Shown: positions 62,725 to 64,000 of the stretch, in pieces
Position numbering within the stretch: the first letter of the stretch is position 1
Layout of the letters: each line of letters starts with the position of its first letter
Notes under the pieces: model-generated
The model's database searches: none
What the model saw: the letters and a program-made list of their open reading frames with translations, nothing else
Told to the model about the DNA's origin: nothing
Position numbers and translations under genes: made by a program
Source: Pseudoalteromonas marina
Lineage (GTDB): Bacteria > Pseudomonadota > Gammaproteobacteria > Enterobacterales > Alteromonadaceae
Assembly (NCBI RefSeq): GCF_000238335.3
Contig: NZ_AHCB03000005.1
Coordinates: 1,178,001 to 1,242,000 of the forward strand
Length of the DNA stretch: 64,000 nt
Reading direction: 5' to 3'

Positions 62725-64000
62725 ATGAAACATATTATTTTATCATTACTGCTACTGAATGTGCTTGCTCTGACCTCTTGCTCGGTATTAGTAAAAAAAA
62801 ATCCTAGTAAATTAAGTAAGTTATCCTCAAATCAGCAAATTGCAATTAATCAATTAGGCTACCTAAATAAAAGTGAAAAAATTGCTGCAATACCGAACGT
62901 AACAGCTTCGCAATTTGATGTAATTAATGCGAAAACGAACAAGGTGGTTTATACCGCTCAGTTGAGCGCAGCTAAAATATGGACTCTTTCTGGCAATGAT
63001 GGTCACAAGCTTGCCGATTTTTCTGAAGTTGTCACTTCGGGTCACTATTTTTTGCGTGTCAAGGGTGTTGCAGATTCTTCATTATTTCGAATTAGTGATG
63101 ATGTTTATGATTCACTTAGTAAAGCCGCTTTAAGATATTATTATTTGAACCGCTCTAGTACTCCTATTGAAGAGAAGTTCGCGGGAATTTATGCAAGACC
63201 AATGGGTCATAAAGATGACATTATTGGTTATCATCCTTCTGCTGAGCCAAGGTACAAAGGCAAACGAATAGACTCACAAAAAGGATGGTATGATGCAGGC
63301 GACTATGGCAAGTATGTTGTTAACTCAGGTATTAGCACTTATACACTGCTTGCAGCGTTTGAACATTACCCTGATGTTTATAAAAAACAAACCCTAAACA
63401 TACCTGAATCTGAAGATAACGTTCCTGATATTATAAACGAAGCCCTATGGAATCTTGAATGGCTGATCACTATGCAAAGCGATGATGGGGGTGTATATCA
63501 TAAGCTAACAACTCGTGAATGGCCAGGGAATGAAATGCCACATGAAGATCAACGCCTACGCTTAATAATAGGGAAATCAACAGCAGCAAGCCTTAATTTT
63601 GCAGCTACGCTTTCGATGGCTAGCCGGGTGATTGAACCTTACTACCCCAATAAGAGTAAGCAATATTCAAATGCAGCCATAAAAGCATGGCGTTGGGCGC
63701 TTTTAAACCAAACACAATATTATGAGCAACCAAGTGATATTAAAAGCGGTGAATATGGAGATCATTATTTAAAGGATGAATTTGCTTGGGCCGCTGCAGA
63801 GTTATTTATAACCACTAAAAATAAAAACTTTTACACTATTTATAAAGAGATAAATATTGATTACGTGGCTCCAGCGTGGCGAAATGTATCGTACCTTTCT
63901 TTGAGTAGTTTGCTGTTCAAAGCAAAGGACTTATTATCTAAACAAGAATATGAAGCCCTTAAAATAAAGCAAAATGACTTAGCTGATATATATTTAAACC
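62725..64000 (+). CDS. GH9 lipoprotein cellulase/beta-glucanase (3' end outside window)
   Basis: The frame is open to the right edge and codes for at least 425 residues. It starts with a lipoprotein signal (LTSC lipobox near residue 19), then an N-terminal Ig-like CelD-type domain (IAINQLGYLNKSEKIAAI ... about 35-130), then the GH9 catalytic domain with GWYDAGDYGKYVVNSG (catalytic Asp pair DAGD). The enzyme should be an envelope-anchored endo- or exo-acting beta-1,4-glucanase that complements the GH3 exo-glucanase upstream. AAAGGG precedes the ATG. Confidence 0.88.
   Translation, partial: MKHIILSLLLLNVLALTSCSVLVKKNPSKLSKLSSNQQIAINQLGYLNKSEKIAAIPNVTASQFDVINAKTNKVVYTAQLSAAKIWTLSGNDGHKLADFSEVVTSGHYFLRVKGVADSSLFRISDDVYDSLSKAALRYYYLNRSSTPIEEKFAGIYARPMGHKDDIIGYHPSAEPRYKGKRIDSQKGWYDAGDYGKYVVNSGISTYTLLAAFEHYPDVYKKQTLNIPESEDNVPDIINEALWNLEWLITMQSDDGGVYHKLTTREWPGNEMPHEDQRLRLIIGKSTAASLNFAATLSMASRVIEPYYPNKSKQYSNAAIKAWRWALLNQTQYYEQPSDIKSGEYGDHYLKDEFAWAAAELFITTKNKNFYTIYKEINIDYVAPAWRNVSYLSLSSLLFKAKDLLSKQEYEALKIKQNDLADIYLN

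Noticed and set aside
1..64000. CRISPR arrays, insertion sequences, prophage genes, tRNA or rRNA
   Set aside because: No regularly spaced repeats, transposase or phage proteins, or tRNA-like folds were noticed on reading both strands.

Overview
The window looks like chromosomal DNA of a marine gammaproteobacterium of the Alteromonadales, most likely Pseudoalteromonas. This is inferred from the AT-rich composition, the protein families, and the pairing of a nitrate-assimilation cluster with TonB-dependent glycan-use loci. No RNA genes, insertion sequences, CRISPR arrays or phage genes were seen.

Region 1 (1-16500) assimilates nitrate. It starts with a Ser/Thr kinase cut by the left edge, probably the end of a phosphatase-kinase fusion, and a porin. 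An operon of a NAD(P)H/FAD electron-transfer protein and nitrate reductase (nasA) follows, then the molybdenum-cofactor genes moaA-mobA-moaB-moaC-moaD-moaE and a MOSC protein. On the minus strand are nasR (nitrate-sensing ANTAR antiterminator) and the nitrite reductase operon nirB-nirD-cobA. Three transcription units (nasA, nirB, nasR) have clear sigma-54 -24/-12 promoters with NtrC-like sites upstream. The nirB leader carries two tandem hexaloop hairpins running into an intrinsic terminator, the layout expected for control by NasR.

Region 2 (16500-43724) is an exopolysaccharide/biofilm locus whose gene content matches the syp (symbiosis polysaccharide) locus of Vibrio fischeri. A synthesis half (counterparts of sypJ to sypR, with Q and R fused) comes first. 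A control/export half follows: SypA STAS, SypB OmpA lipoprotein, SypC SLBB export, SypD, SypE kinase-receiver-phosphatase, SypG sigma-54 regulator, a SypH-like glycosyltransferase, a separate Hpt protein and a SypF-like hybrid kinase. Five candidate sigma-54 promoters lie in this region. Most are accompanied by copies of a palindrome, TTGCA-N3-TGCAA, that resembles the published SypG enhancer. One of these promoters drives an operon for a secreted LruC-domain protein, a lipoprotein and a membrane-anchored phosphodiesterase, which suggests these belong to the same matrix regulon.

A ThuA-domain gene broken by an in-frame amber codon (43875-44687) follows.

Region 3 (45163-64000) uses plant or algal glycans. 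xylB-xylA diverges from a LacI-type regulator, with a palindromic operator over the xylB -10 box. A GH3 beta-xylosidase and a sugar/H+ symporter form a second minus-strand operon. A TonB-dependent receptor, a tryptophan-halogenase-like flavoprotein, a membrane-bound AraC-type regulator, an ExoP-like GH3 exo-beta-glucanase and a GH9 lipoprotein cellulase (cut by the right edge) complete the set. GTTCAAATA repeats in front of both the receptor and the GH3 glucanase mark a probable AraC-type regulon.
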